Shown here piece by piece: positions 22,650 to 36,037 of a DNA stretch of 64,000 bases. The DNA is from Isoetes taiwanensis. Taxonomy: Eukaryota > Streptophyta > Lycopodiopsida > Isoetales > Isoetaceae. The translations under genes were made by a program, and so were the position numbers. Position 1 is the stretch's first letter; the number at the start of each line of letters is the position of its first letter. A model generated the notes under the pieces. The model did not search any database. It saw only the letters and a program-made list of their open reading frames with translations, and was not told the DNA's origin. Where the stretch lies: positions 2,923,369-2,987,368 of the forward strand of contig JAJEKV010000048.1 in the NCBI GenBank assembly GCA_021234155.1. Direction: 5' to 3'.

Positions 22650-24689
22650 ACGCCTAATTTGAACAACTCCTCACTGCATGCCATCAAGGTCTCCGGGTGT
22701 TTTTCCATTGGCTAGACGCAGCCCCTCAAGGCCACCTCCACCTCCGTGGATTTCCAAAGATCGGGCCCCTCGATAGGGGTAATGCCGCCTGCACCTCGTG
22801 GTTGCAGAGTCGCCATAGGTATTGCCCCCACCGGGTCCGGAAGTGATGCTCGTGGGATGCGATTGGCCTCCCGAGCACTTTCGCCGTATTGGGTTCTTGG
22901 ATGTCATTCCGTATGAAGATGATGGGTCGCGAATGCACCGCCTTCCAAACTTTGAAAGTGTGCTGTGATTGCTTGATCAAGATCCCCCGCATAGCAGATC
23001 TATGACTTGGCTGAGCCGCTCGCGCTCTTTCGTGACTACATCGAACCACCGTTACGCGAAGCGCCGAGCTCTCGAGGTTTACCTCGGGCGACTTCTCCCA
23101 AAACATCTTCGCAGAGTCTCCGAGGACGCCACGAGCCTCGGCCACCGGCCGGCTTGGAGCACCGTGGGAGATGTGCTTCTGCCGTGTCCTCCGTGAATGA
23201 AACCTGTGGATTATGATATAAGTCATAATATAAGATATTTTCTTGTAATACCACCTTATTATTATTATTTTGGTTCAAGAATGTTGTATACATATTTGCA
23301 AAAATGAGCGATGTCAAGCATTGCCAAACATCTTGTATGTATATACGATAGGTCTGTTTATATTATAGTGTATTTGCTATTGATCCACAAGGAAAATGCA
23401 AATGCTTAAGATTTTGTTTTGCCTATTTATTAAACTACAGATAATCCGCAACATTCGAGTTAATGTCATTAATTGGTTTTGAATTGAATTGAATGTAACA
23501 ACATTTGAGTTAATATCATTGATTTATTTAGAATTGAGTTGAATTGGAACATCTGGTATCACCTACTAACGAATGGCATAGCCTTATGAAGTTTGATCAA
23601 GTTGGATTCAATGCATTTTGTAGATACTGATGCCTTCAAGTGGTTTAATCTGAGTAGGTCATGGTAGTTGTTGTTGCAGTTTCTAAGCTCACTGGTTATA
23701 TTGGTTAAAGTAACCTTATTAGGACATTGAGTTATTTTGGTAGAGGTTCGAGCTGTATGTTTTGTGGGTTTATGTTTTATTCAGATGGGCCAACTTGGTG
23801 GTGAGGAAACAAATACTGTATGTTTTGTGGGTTTGGGTTCTTTGGGGGCGCATCGTTATGAGCTTGTTAAGGATATTGGGTCTGGAAATTTCGGGCGCTA
23901 GTAAGCCTCGATATGGATTCTAAAGTCCGACTCAGGCTACTTTGGGTCTTTTGGTAGCCTGGGCTTGGTTTCTTCTACAGTTATATGGATGTGCTCTGTG
24001 GGATGCACGATACGTGACCGATATGAGCTTCATCAAGGATATTGGTTCGGAAATTTCTGCACACAGACCGGGATGCGACAAGAACACTAAAGAGCTTATA
24101 GCACTAAGCATATAGAACTGGCTAAAAAGGTATGTTGCTGAGCTCATCAAACTGTCAGATCAATCAACACCTGGCCAAAATGATAATGATTTTGGGATTT
24201 TATTTGGATTTTGCATTGACGAAAATAAAAAGGAGATCATAACCGCCACTACTTCAAGATCGTAATATTGTGGACATTCATACAGCAAGCTCACCGATTT
24301 TTAAAATGAATTTGCCCTCGTAAACATAAAACATGCAGATATATTTACTTAGTTGAGGTTTATGCTCACTACAATTAATGTTCCATTTTGAACATGTATG
24401 GGTCAAGCACTGTCGACCGGTTCAGTTATGTTGACTCCAACACACCTAGCCATAGTCATGGAATATGTACAGCGGCGAGCTTCTTTCAACTGGACGGTAA
24501 TGCGTCGCTTCGTTGAAGATGAGGTTTGTCCCCGCCTTATACAAGATTCCCACTATGTTGAAGTCCAAATGGGAATCGGAAGACTAATTTGAGGGTTTGA
24601 GCATGACCGATTTCATCGAATGAACCTATTGTAACAAACCAGAGATCCATTGATATAGCATGGTGGAGAAAATGCTAGGGAGGTCTCAC
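22650..24689. other. No gene; local tandem duplications
   Basis: 22650-23220 carries only overlapping frames without motifs. A 50-bp unit is duplicated at 23450-23499 and 23500-23549 (acattcgagttaatgtcatt against acatttgagttaatatcatt). A block containing aaggatattgg-tc-ggaaattt recurs at about 23875 and 24038, and tgtatgttttgtgggttt recurs at 23754 and 23818. The rest is AT-rich and non-coding. Confidence 0.5.
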
Positions 24690-24970
24690 ATCGCTATGCC
24701 TTATCAAAAACTTCTGGAGTCTTGGTTTCGTTCTCGGGCGCCGAACACGCGGTGACATCCGCTCTATTTTGGTCAAAACTTATCCAAATTTTAAAGGGAT
24801 CTAAGATTCTAAACATGCTAGACTCATCGAAGTTGTGCACTAACCCCTTTACTTGGTCGCATTTTAAGCCGTTTCGGCTAATTTGATATGGTCCACATTG
24901 CCTGTGCCAAACCCTCGGAGTCTTGGTTTTGCTCCCCGGCGCTGACGTGCAGAGACATCTCACTATTTAC
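24690..24970. repeat. ~200-bp satellite-like repeat, locus 1 (dimer)
   Basis: The core gagtcttggttt, followed by tcggcgc and gacatc, occurs at 24717 and 24918, 201 bp apart. Its relatives are at 26634/26827 and, more diverged, at 30166/30363. Confidence 0.65.
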
Positions 24971-25369
24971 TCTAGAAATGTCCTATTTTACTAAAACAAA
25001 GCTGTTACTTGCTAACTCCGCCTTTTAATTAAGTAAGATTACACATGTAATCTACTCAAAATTCTTTGTATTAACAAAATTTTCATCATTTACAAAATTT
25101 ACTCGGGCCAAGCCCCTTAATTATAATCGCCAATCGTGATATCTTTCTTCATTAATGTTACCGCCTGCATGTACCTGGGCAAGTAGCCGCGGAATCTTCA
25201 AAGTGTCAAGACTATCTTTTGCTCTCTACCGCCTCAGAAAAGTGCCAGCAAAGATTTCACCCTGCTAATTCCTCATGTCTGTTAAACTCCCCGATTACTT
25301 CTCTAACTAGATGTAATGGTAAACGGTGGATTGGCCGTTGCCCCGAAGTGCCTGGATTTCTAAGAGCTC

Positions 25370-26150
25370 GCCTCTCGCTCCTTTCTCACGCTCTTCTTCG
25401 CTGGGCTTCTTGGGAGGTTGGGCTTCTCCGGCGGCGGCCTTAGAGTCTCACCGGGCTTCGGATGGCACTCCACCGACGATTCCGGACTCGCTCTCCCAGT
25501 AATAGGAGTCGTAGTTTCCCCACTTCTTCATGTACGCTACAGCTCCCTCATCTTCCTCTCGTGACCTTGATGGGGTCTACCACATATGATTCTCGCAGGT
25601 CGGTCGCTTTCTTCCCCGGCCCCAAGTTGGATATGGTATGAGGCTTCTCGTGACTTGTTCGATGGGGTCCGCTCGCTCTTGATCCACTCCGCTTCTTCCC
25701 CGGGCTTAGAAGAACTCCCACCTGCACCCTTGGCCTGTTCATCTTCTAGGTCGCTTGAGGGCTTTAGGTCGGTCACCGGTCGCCTCGATGATGAGCCGGT
25801 TCGTGGAACCTTCTTGAGTTTCCCCTTTGGCCTCCACGAACTTCCCTTTCTTCGCTTCTGTGCGCCTCACTTTGGCCTCCTCGCCTCCCTCTTCCTCTTC
25901 TTTTCTCGGCCTTTCCTTCCGCCAGTTTCTTCATATGTTTTTGATCCATGAAGCTCTTCTTCTTTCTGGCTGGGCCGAGCCGGCTCCCTTTGTTCTTCTT
26001 TGTTCTTCCTCAGCCGCCTTTTTCTCACAATCCAGCGCTTCGAAGCTGTTCCTCGATGGTTGGCTCTGAGTCACCGCCTCTCGCTTTCACGCAGCCTTGT
26101 TCTCCCTTTTCTCGCCTCGCCCTCCTTCTCTGAATTTCGCCTATTTCGCC
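25370..26150 (-). pseudogene. Minus-strand Lys/Arg/Glu-rich remnant
   Basis: On the minus strand the frame 25537-25776, and sequence on both sides of it, encodes a highly charged, Ser/Pro-containing polypeptide (for example DLKPSSDLEDEQAKGAGG and EEAEWIKSERTPSN). Upstream on that strand (25780-26150) the translation is packed with Lys, Arg and Glu. The opposite strand is correspondingly C/T-rich. Composition fits the disordered or nucleic-acid-binding part of a retrotransposon Gag, but no motif proves it. Low complexity alone could create such a frame. Confidence 0.3.
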
Positions 26151-26599
26151 AGATAATTTTCGTTTTCTTCATTCATCAATCCGAGATCCAATGCCTTCGC
26201 CGACATTTCGCTTGATGCCCGGATCCGCGTTTCCTCCCCCGTGATCCCTCGGCTGATCCTTCTGGCTGGTGCTCGTTGTTCCTCGCTTTGATGAAGATCG
26301 GTCTTTTCTCGTTAAGAAGGCGCCTCCCCAGCATCCGCTATATCAGTTTCCTCGATCTTGGGCACCGGGCGATCCATCAGGTCGGGAACTCGAGCGGTTC
26401 CGCTGGTCCGCCATGCTTGATCTTTGTCGATCCGGTGGCTCCGTACAAGATCGCCAGAAAGCGGGAGCGGCTGGGAACGCATAAAATGAGGGGTCTACAT
26501 CTATCAGCTTGGGCAATTTTGGTCAAAATTCAAGTTGCTCATTTAATGTGCTGGCATCTACTGACTTAAAACATACAATTTATTTCGTAGTTTTCAGTA

Positions 26600-26880
26600 T
26601 CGTTCGAGACGCTATACTCTGTGCCAAAACCTAGAGTCTTGGTTTTGCTTCCTCGCTACACGGTGAGACATTGTACATTTTACTAATTTATGTGATTGTA
26701 TTGAGCACCATTCTAGCTAAATCTTATCTTAGGACCTCGATCTAGCATGTTATCGCTCTGAAATCACCGGCTTTAAGGTGTTTATGGTTCAATGTCTTCA
26801 CACGCTATTTCAAAGTCAAAACTCCAGAGTCTTGGTTTTGGTCCTATACGACGCGGTGAGACCTTCTCGCTTTAGAAGGA
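26600..26880. repeat. ~200-bp satellite-like repeat, locus 2 (dimer)
   Basis: Cores gagtcttggttttg stand at 26634 and 26827 (193 bp apart), each followed by cggtgagac after about 30 bases. The spacing matches locus 1. Confidence 0.65.
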
Positions 26881-27064
26881 CGGCTCACTATTTTTAATCT
26901 TTTTATGTTCCAATTCTCTTAACTATTGCTAGCTTAGTGATATACTCTCACAAAATGAGAAATTTTTTTTCCATTTTTCTTCGAAGTTTGAGGATCCTAT
27001 CAAGTTAGTACTACCGAGCATGGTCAGTGCTTTGCTCTTGATCTCCATGAACATTGCCTCGACA

Positions 27065-28138
27065 CCACTGCGGATGCCCCTTCTACCATATAATGATGCA
27101 CTCATCAGATACAAAACGTAAGTTCATCCCCATACCAGCTCCAACCGATATTGTGGCCTCCACATGTCACCTAACCTTGATGAGTTCCAAAGTGGGGAAG
27201 AATGAAGGGTCATTTTTACCCCCGGCTCTCGTGGCCTACCTAGTCACGGAAGCTTAAACGCACATGTTAGTATACAACATCAACATCACATAGCCATCTC
27301 AAGGATGGCTCATCACATATCTCAAGATAGACAAAGATCAAAGCACATCACATGTATTCCTACCCAAGGCGCCAGACTAAGGATGATCGACGGCTTGGCC
27401 CCCGTGAGTTCATTGCGCATGCACTATGGCAAATGGATTGGGCTGGCATAGAACATGGCTTTGGGTTGTCCACTTATCCGGCCTCTCTTGGTGCACACTT
27501 TGGCAAAGTAGGTTGAAAAGTGTTGGGACTGACCAGAGCTCGCCACGGGATGTGCTAGCCAGCGGGCTATCTCGGTTGCATCTCCCGCCCGATGGGGCGT
27601 GTAGGATCTCTCCTCCAGACCTACGGCCGAATTACAGACTAGAGGGCCACCGCCTTATTCGAATTTGAACTCCAATGGAGAGAGTGACGCATCACTCCAC
27701 TCTGTACACCATGCCTTGCCCATACCGCCAGCGGCGCTTCATTAGACTCTAGCCTATAGTGATCCCTGTAGGCCTTTTACACACCGTGAGGGATCGCTCA
27801 AGAGTCAACACCTAACCTCCTTATAAGCCGGCCTCGCCCCTTCACCCACAACCGTGGTTCTCGCATTAATGCGCCTAATCTACAGCTAGGAGAGGCTAAC
27901 TAGGGAGCATCAACTACTAAGCTTTAGGGTCTCTACCCCTTCCTAATACAATGAGTTCACAGATATCCATCATCCATATATATCACGTATTAATCCAAAG
28001 AATTAGATCTAATCTATATCATAGAGTTAGGTTCTTTAGTTAGAGTCCGTATCCGAATTCAAATGGATGGCAGTAATTCTATCAGGCTAAACCACCATAC
28101 AATGACCGAAGATCTGGCTAGGCTATTAAATTGACTAA
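27065..28138 (-). repeat. Long LTR-like repeat, partial inverted copy C
   Basis: The reverse complement matches the right 1.06 kb of copy A (about 21587-22649), from tcaatttaatagcct to aggggcatcc. Landmarks on the plus strand are ggctcatcacatatct, gcatcaactactaagcttta, ctaccccttcc, and agatctaatctatatcatag at 28006-28025. The left 1.4 kb of the family is absent, so this copy is truncated at 28138. Confidence 0.8.
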
Positions 28139-30142
28139 ATACCGTAATATGGAAAGTAGCACCTAAATTTTATTTTGAAGCAACTTGGAGCATATTTGGC
28201 ATGATTAATAGTGTCTTGATCAAGAAATGGGAGAAAAATGCGACTTATGATGTTATTTTGTGTTATTATGAGGCTAGCTAAGCGGTTTGCTACATCGGCA
28301 TGGTAGAAATCCCTATATTTCATGGTTCAAACCCATTTAATGGTGCAAAATTGTAAAGAAAGCACAAATGATGTGATTGGAAGAGATGGAAGATTAAGGA
28401 TTGCTTAGGTGTCAAAAATCTTGAGCTTACGTAAAAGTTTCCACATGGAGGGCAAAGAGATGATAATTGTTTAATGGTGGTCCGTGGCTCTTTATTGGAA
28501 TTGTATAAGAGAAAGTTAACGCGAATGAGAAAACTACCTTTTTGTGCCCGCTCGCGGTGATCTCTCTCACGCTTTGCTTCGAAAGCATCCGGTATGATTC
28601 TCGTCCACGGGCCGTTTGTGCATGATGCCTTCTTTATTGATTATTAAGGAGTGTTAGTTCAGGTGAAAGTGAATGATTCCTCGCTTATGTTTGTTGAAAT
28701 CCAAGTAAAATTCTCACTGCTTTTTCTAAACCGCTTCTAACAAGGATTGGGCTTGAAAGAAATCCCTTGTGTAGATCCCGTGGTAAACAAAATGATTGGT
28801 AATAAATTACTGAGTATGTCAAGATTTTGGTCACCGCTTCATTCTTCCATTTGCCCAGAGCCGCCTTGCATCCTTCCCTAATCGTGATCGTAATCGAAGC
28901 TGCTCGTGCTATATGAGAAGCATCATCTCGCCAGAGGTCCGGAGATAGATTAAGAGTAAACTAAAGCAAAACCTGCTCAAATCATCAAATCAGCCTCGTA
29001 GTCAGCTTAAATCCGCCCCTCAAGTAGGGAGAAATAGCTGAAAGCAGCGCAAAAATCGACCAAGCCGAAGACTCCTAAGCCGGGCCCGCTTTGTTGCCCG
29101 GAGCCAAGGTATGAATTTAGTGTTTGTGCTTAACCGCAAAATCGCGGATCGTAAGATTAGAAGCATGCCATTTGGCCATGCCATAGCTAAGCATGCCGCG
29201 GCCGCTTTGCGTATGACGATGACCCGTGAGAAGAGCCGATTTGTGCATTGGTCACGCCTCCCTTTGAAGCAAGTTTTGCCCTAAATCAATTTTCAACGCA
29301 AACCTAACTGGCGTTTAACTAAAACCTAACAATTCCTTCCATAAGTTCCAACAATTTCATGTGTCCTATGAATAAGTTAACTTTTCGATTCCAATATACA
29401 TCAAAGAAAAAATGAATAAAATAAAATAAAATAAAAGGAGAACATTTAATCTAGATTAGACCAAGTGGTGTTTAATAAGGGTAAAACAAGGTTAATGCTC
29501 AGATTGACAAAAACAATAAATATTATAAGTTTGCACTCACATAATAATTAATGCAAGGTAAACGGTGCGCCGCAGCAATAGGGCTAAGGGTATAACGGAA
29601 GTTATGAGCCTAGTTGTGGTGTTGCTGGAGTAATGGACCAGATAAGCTAATAAAAATCATTTTAAAATGATCGCATCGTGAAAAACGTGAAAGTCAAAAA
29701 TCACCTTTTAATACTTGATGAATTTTAATAAGGTTACATGCTAGATCGAAGTTTTATGTAAGAATTAGTTAGATTTGTATATTAGACCCAAGAAGTGTAC
29801 GAAGGTGATAGAGGAGAGATACAAGAAGAGGAGAGGGCGAACGAGCAGAGACCAAGGTTCAAGAAGCAAAGCAGAGCATAAGCTGGTCCAACATTTTGAA
29901 AACGCGAATCGCATGCACTGCATACACGCAAAAAGGTTAACCTTTAATGAAGAAAGATATGCACTTCACCATATCAAAAGAGAGCCTTATTAATTTTGTA
30001 AATGATAAAATTTTGTTTAGTACAAAGCGTTTTTGTGAGTAGATTATGTGTATAAATGTACTTAACTTCGTTGAATTAGCTTAGTAATGGCTTTTATTTC
30101 AACAAATTGACATATTTAGAGCAAGTAGTGAACGCTCGACAC
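28139..30142. other. No gene recognised
   Basis: AT-rich non-coding sequence with a (AAAAT)n tract at 29413-29437. The small frame 29775-29993 is basic and without motifs. Confidence 0.45.
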
Positions 30143-30400
30143 GCCGCCTGCAGGGCCAAACCTAAAAGTTAGGTCGAGCCCTCGGCGATCGTGGTGAGAC
30201 CTTCATATCTAAACTAGATCAAAACATCTCCAAATCGACTATAAGGGGTCAATCTTGCCTAACTCGATGAGTATCAGCATGATTTGACCCTGGGGATCAC
30301 TCCATTGGACAAGTTTGACTAAGATAGTTAAACAACCACACGCCACTGTAAGCCAAACCTAAAATTTAGGTCGAGCCCGGCGCATCATGTGAGACATCCA
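30143..30400. repeat. ~200-bp satellite-like repeat, locus 3 (diverged dimer)
   Basis: gccaaacctaaaagttaggtcgagccc at 30155-30181 and gccaaacctaaaatttaggtcgagccc at 30352-30378 are 197 bp apart. Both are followed by cggcg and gtgagac, the same downstream blocks as loci 1 and 2. The variant core aggtcgag replaces gagtcttgg. Confidence 0.55.
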
Positions 30401-31340
30401 AATTTTGAACCTTCCATAACTTGAGCTACGAGTCTAAATCACCAAATTTGCCGCAGGTAATAGGACCGCTAGGCAGTCTATAGAATCCATTTATGACCCT
30501 CACCGGTTGTGAAATATCAAACCCCAGCTCAAAATGACCAAAAATGCTCAAACCCTTGAATTGTTTTTCAACCGTGGCTTGTTTGTAAATAGAAGCATAC
30601 TCCCATTAGTACCTCGCAAGTATTGCTCTCACCAACTGATGTCTTTACTCCTAGATAGAAGTGCTCAAGAACACCCCTTTGTTATAGTCATCTAGACCTC
30701 AAGATAGCAACTCCAAGTTCAACCTGCTCAGACATCACCTTCCTCGCCATGCCAAAGGCATAAACCTTGACCTAATTGCGGTCCTTCTAATAGAGTTTGA
30801 CTTATATAGCCACCACATCAATAATTCCCCTACGCCGTATCATCTAGAAAGGAGCTAGAGTCTAGAGCCGCCAAAGCCACCCATGTAGAGATTGACCCCC
30901 CAAAACCAATCCTGCTAGGACCTTAGATTATGCCTCAAACATCATGAAGGCTTTGCAAAACAAACCTCATTTCATGCCATACCATTACCGCCCTAGTCGT
31001 CCATATCGTAGATTACAATATGTCTCCAAGAATGCCGCTGATGCTGGTTTGCATTGTTGTGGAGAGCTCTTCAAGTAGACCCTTAGACTCTAGAATATAC
31101 GAAGCATTGCTATTAAAAAATGAGCCACAAAAGAGCTAGAGGCTAACTTCCGAAGACATCGAGGACCCAAAATTGATGTACGTAGACCGGAGAAGGAAAG
31201 GAGAATCAAAAGACAAGTAATTCCAAGAGAGAGAAGCACAACGACAAACACCTCAACCGAAGCAAAGAGAACAGACACCAACGCCTTATCATTAATCTTC
31301 ATCAAATGGGAAGAATATTTGGTAACCAATCCAAGATCAC
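30401..31340. other. No gene recognised
   Basis: No frame with motif support. The minus frame 31090-31329 is hydrophobic and looks like the shadow of a charged sequence on the other strand. Confidence 0.4.
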
Positions 31341-34060
31341 CTTTTTCTAGATGTCAACCTCGCTACCACGCCCACGAAGCTCACATCGTAAAGAGCATTC
31401 AACAACTCGACGACATGAGTTTCAATGGAAGAACGAAGGCGCTGAAAATACGATGCAGAAGACGCTAGACATCGATGCCACATTAGCATCAATGAAGCTA
31501 AGGCTAGAGGGCATAATCTTCCGTCGAGGAGAGAAGCCATGGCTAATACAGAGCGTATAGAAAACTGGAGCATCACCAATGCACCTTGCAGCCCAGCAGC
31601 TGCCAGCAACGTCATGCAACGCCAACAAAAAGGAGCAAACGTTGTGCGCAACCAGCACCTTAAGGCTGACTGTGACGAAGCCTAGCTCCCTTTGCACCGC
31701 CAGAGAACTTTCATCGTTCCAAAAGTAGGAGACTATGAGATTCGGGAGGAGACGCGATGATATCAGTGAAGCGAACATTCGGACTCTGAAGGCCTATATC
31801 AACATTAGGGCAAGATCAAGGAGGAGAATATCCCGCCGAACAAGAATCTCGACCCGAAACACCTAGAAACCAAAGGAAGGACGACGACCACGCCACCAAG
31901 GAGTGCGCAGACTCAATGGATAGGACCCAAAGGACGGAGGAGACTAATTCCAGCAAGAGGTACAACCCAAAGGCTACCGTAAGGAGCTATGGTAGGGCAA
32001 TGGAGTAGATGACCACACTTCCGGTGGACAGGAGAGGCACTCCTGAATGCAGCAAAGCCCAAGCAACAGGAGTCCCACTCGTAAATTCAACCCACGGGAG
32101 GAATGATAATGCCCGCCACCTAATTCATCTCGAGCTTCAAGACATTCAAGAATGCCCTCGACCGGTAACAGCCAGTGATCCCGCCAAGCCATCAACGCAT
32201 ATCACATTACCTAACCCCGCAGAACGACACCGCATGTAGGGACGCTTGAGCGGTCAACGATTCTACGACGGACATACACATTAAGGAGGAGCATCTTTTT
32301 CAAGGATCACATCGATCAACACTCTTCACAACTTGGGGTGACGAGCTCTGACGTATTACTTTAGGTCAACAATAGTAGCAAAGATCTCAAGAAATCCCTA
32401 TCAACTAACGAAGCAGATGTAGCAAAACCTAAGAATCAAACGCGATAGGAGGAGGTGCGTGTTCCTAAAGGAGTATAAACATTTAAATAGATCTTCATAG
32501 TTGCTTGGAAAAGTGGATGAATTAAAATCCCAAGGTAAACATGATATGTCTATTGCATATCCGGTGCTCATATAGTGGAGAAACATGAGTTTAGAGTCAT
32601 GTTTTACGGATTTAGCTTAGATCGAAGCTCCTTCCACTTCGACTACCAAATGAGGAAGCAAGGAAGCACAACTATAGCCCAAGATCAAATGGAAGAGCTA
32701 ATAGGAGAAACCACCGAGCCTAAGCAAACCTTCGACTCCAAACACTTCGAAGTGCCCTCAAGTAGAAGACTCGCCCACCTAATGCCGAATAAGACAATAC
32801 CGTCATGTCAAGATCACCAGCTACCGCAGACTGTGACATCGCCGCAATAACACTACCTCTTGTGGCAACTAACACTTGATGAACTTAAGGACACGAGTAG
32901 CCTCACCAATATGATGGTCTAATTCGACATCAACGAGCCAACTAAGAAGGCAACATCTCGACGACTATAACTCCAATTCCTCAGGGTAATATAGGGTGAT
33001 GCACCAGACACGCCAGATTAGATGGAGATGCACTCACGAAAGGCACCGCTGACGCAGGAGATATGCCCTCAACAACTAGGTGATGGCTTCACAGGTAATT
33101 CTACCGCAATTGTGAAGAGAAGAGGCCGACCGTGACTCCGACATGTGGACATCAAACGCCTGCTGTAGAAGCATTCGACACCTTAACGAAGGCAACCGGC
33201 ACCTTCGCAAAAAGAGAGTTCAAGATAATAGCCGCCATTCAACGACAAGAGTATATCTAAGGCAGGTAATTTCTTCAACTCAAGGGTCAAGCCGCCAAGC
33301 ATATAAGGATCTATCACCCACAACATAGCCAGGAGGAGAGCCACGATGCTTTACTTCTGCCGAGAGAATCGGCTACGCTAGAGGGACAAAGGTCGTGAAC
33401 CGAAAAGTCGGCGCCAGCAACTCCACTTCTTCCACTCCAGCTCCCTAGAGGCAAATGAGGATCAAACCCATTTGTTAATAATCAAGCCACCTAAGGTACC
33501 TCAAGACAAGAAGACGGCATAGCACCGCGGAACGTGACAACGGCCCAAGCCATGGATTGAGGGGATCGCATGTTAGTGATCGGGAAGCCTACCGGAGAAG
33601 GCAACTAGGCGAATCGGAGCTAATGGACTTAATGCCGGATTCTGCATGCAACTGCGAACCTAAGGATCTACGACTCAAAGAACAATTGCGTATGAACAAC
33701 TCCTGAGGAGTATAGCCAAGCGGAATCGCTACATGCCCTCAAGAGACTTCCAAATAGCTTCAAGTATCATGAAGGAGGAACAATTACCGCCAAGAACAAA
33801 GGATCGTGAAGCGTACTAAAATGTCAAGATCAACCCACCAGCACACCTTTAGTTAGAATGTGATGCAAAGCGTACAGCCATACGACAAACACCGGAGGGC
33901 CCAAGCATATCAACAAGTTACCCCGAGTATGAGCTGACGACAAATAGGAGGATATAGATCATCAACACCATTGCACCGAGGAACACCGATGATATTGCCA
34001 AGGAGTAGTGTGCAACCTAAGGAGGCACAATGACCTAATAGCTCTTAGTAGTAATTGTAA
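31341..34060 (+). pseudogene. Decayed plus-strand coding sequence, family not recognised
   Basis: Plus-strand frames (31351-31560, 32009-32239, 32575-32850, 33143-33328) share a composition rich in Gln, Arg, Lys, Ser and Thr and follow each other in one direction, as in a fragmented polyprotein. I could find no RT, integrase, protease or zinc-knuckle signature, so no family is claimed. The region ends before a TATA box at 34081. That would fit the internal part of a retroelement lying upstream of its 3' LTR, which is inference only. Confidence 0.3.
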
Positions 34061-34080
34061 TTATGTAAGCTATATGCTTT

Positions 34081-34090
34081 GTATATATAG
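34081..34090 (+). promoter_or_regulatory. TATA-box candidate
   Basis: gtatatatag followed after 30-40 bases by a C/T-rich stretch (ttccttccctccc). No transcript can be assigned. Confidence 0.35.
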
Positions 34091-34329
34091 TTCCTTTGTT
34101 ATTCCTTCCCTCCCATAGCTGCAATGCATCAAAGGAAGAGATGCACAGCAATTTGCAGGAGGGAGGGCAATCAACATCCTCAACACTATTCTGCAACATC
34201 GCGACCCATTAAGAGGATTCCGACGATGAGACGCCGATGGAGTCGAAGAAACACAGCGAGACAGAGTCGCCCTTAGCTGCCAAGACAAAGCAGAGTTCAA
34301 GATGAAAGATCTTTGAATCCGGGCCACCT

Positions 34330-36037
34330 TCGTGCTTTGAAAAGCCGCATGGAAGATTTCAAGTGATCAACTACACCATCAAAGCTACTCCAGCAATGAG
34401 AGGCTTCTAACCTAACAAAACCTCTACATCAAAGAGAAGCCATCGCCAAGAGAATCAAGTATCGAGCTTAATTCTAAGAACGCATTCTTGCTACTCGCTG
34501 TGCACGAGCTTCAGCAAGCTCATGGGATAAAGGCCATAAATGCAGTAGGTTAAAATGTATGGACGGGTAATATCCATATTAGATTAGAAGGCATTTCCAG
34601 ATATTCTCGGGCCGAAGAATCGCCTCCAATATTGAGCCAAGCCAAGATTAAAGGAAATGCATAGAGTAACTATAATTATACACTCCATTGTTAACGCATC
34701 CAACATATTGAAACCACTTGGTGATACTGGATCACCTCGCTAAGAAGCAACCATTACGCAGGATAATTGTTGACCATGCATAAACTAGTACCTCCAGTAA
34801 AGCATCAATCCAAATCAAAGAAAGAAGTAATCTAACAAGTCCACCCAACTTGTTACGATGGCATCAATTCGATTGGTAGGAATATTCCAAGAGTTTAAAT
34901 AGCTGTAAGAAAAGGGGAATCTCTAGAATATAAAAGAATAAGACATGCAAGGTACATCTAAAATAAGAATTATAGTAATCAAAGAATTTTTGAGACAAAA
35001 GGAATTGTCATGATGACAAAACCTTGTGGTTTAAACCATTCAAACTAAGTAGGTAACCCAGAACTATACGGAAACAAATGATAACATTAATATGTATCCA
35101 TCTGTAGATGGTTACATGTCACCAAGCGTTAGTAAATTAATGCGCCAAGTAAGAAGCTTATAACTTTAAGGAGACAGGATATGACGCTTGTGTACAACGC
35201 CATTAAGGCGCAGACCATTTTCTTTTCGGAAGAAAGTGGAGGGGCCTGAATCTTATGATCAACGACAGATCGAATTTGACCTAATCTGCAGAATAGAGCC
35301 GGGTTTACTAGAGCATATAGATACCTTGGTGCTCAGAGGCCTTCAACGTAAGCGATCGACGTGAGTAGCTAGCTACACCAATGAAGTGGAGCAAAACTAT
35401 GGGAGCAATGCAACGACTCAAGTCATCTCCAAATTACTCGACGTCATATGGGTGGATATGCTCTAGCCTAGGTAAGGTGTAAGCATGTATTATAAGTCTT
35501 AATGTGTCTTATTGATAAGCTAAAATTATAGATCCTTAATAACCGTGATAGAATTTGTCAGACGATATGTATCATAGGGAAATAAAGCTAAATAACAACG
35601 ATAATGTGAGGCAAAGATACCTCAATCCTTCGCAAGGATGCAATTCCTTCCAAGGATAGCTATATGACTCCTCTCGTCCTTAAGTAAATATAAATAGAAA
35701 ATAGAATTCGACATACTTTATGCCTTAGGGATATATACTTCCAAGGGTAATGCAGACCCAAGGAAGAGAATAAGAAGCACATCTAATTTTGTGTATGATA
35801 ATTAAACCTTGTCTATGCAATCAATAGGTCTAAATCATAAGTTATTGTTTAAATAATCGCGATCTAAAAGCCTAAACATTGCAAAACTTAGAGTAAATAT
35901 AATTGTACTATCGGAAGTAATGTATCCCATACTATGATAATGTTAATTCATAACATTACCTTAGGGTAATTATGTTAATCGCGATGCACAGCGAGAGCCA
36001 GCAGAAATCATGTAGGTTTCTTGAAAGTAATCTACGA
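34330..36037. other. No gene; AT-rich flank of copy B
   Basis: Only short frames. At 35955-35980 there is an extra copy of cattaccttagggtaatta, a motif otherwise found inside copies A (20939) and B (36859). A fragment of the same family may therefore overlap this flank. Confidence 0.45.

Noticed and set aside
25586-25951. 121-codon plus-strand frame rich in Ser, Leu and Phe
   Set aside because: Opposite strand of the charged minus-strand frame; composition is a shadow effect.
24690-30400. CRISPR array
   Set aside because: Only two units per locus at about 200-bp spacing, with similar rather than unique intervening sequence; the setting is eukaryotic.
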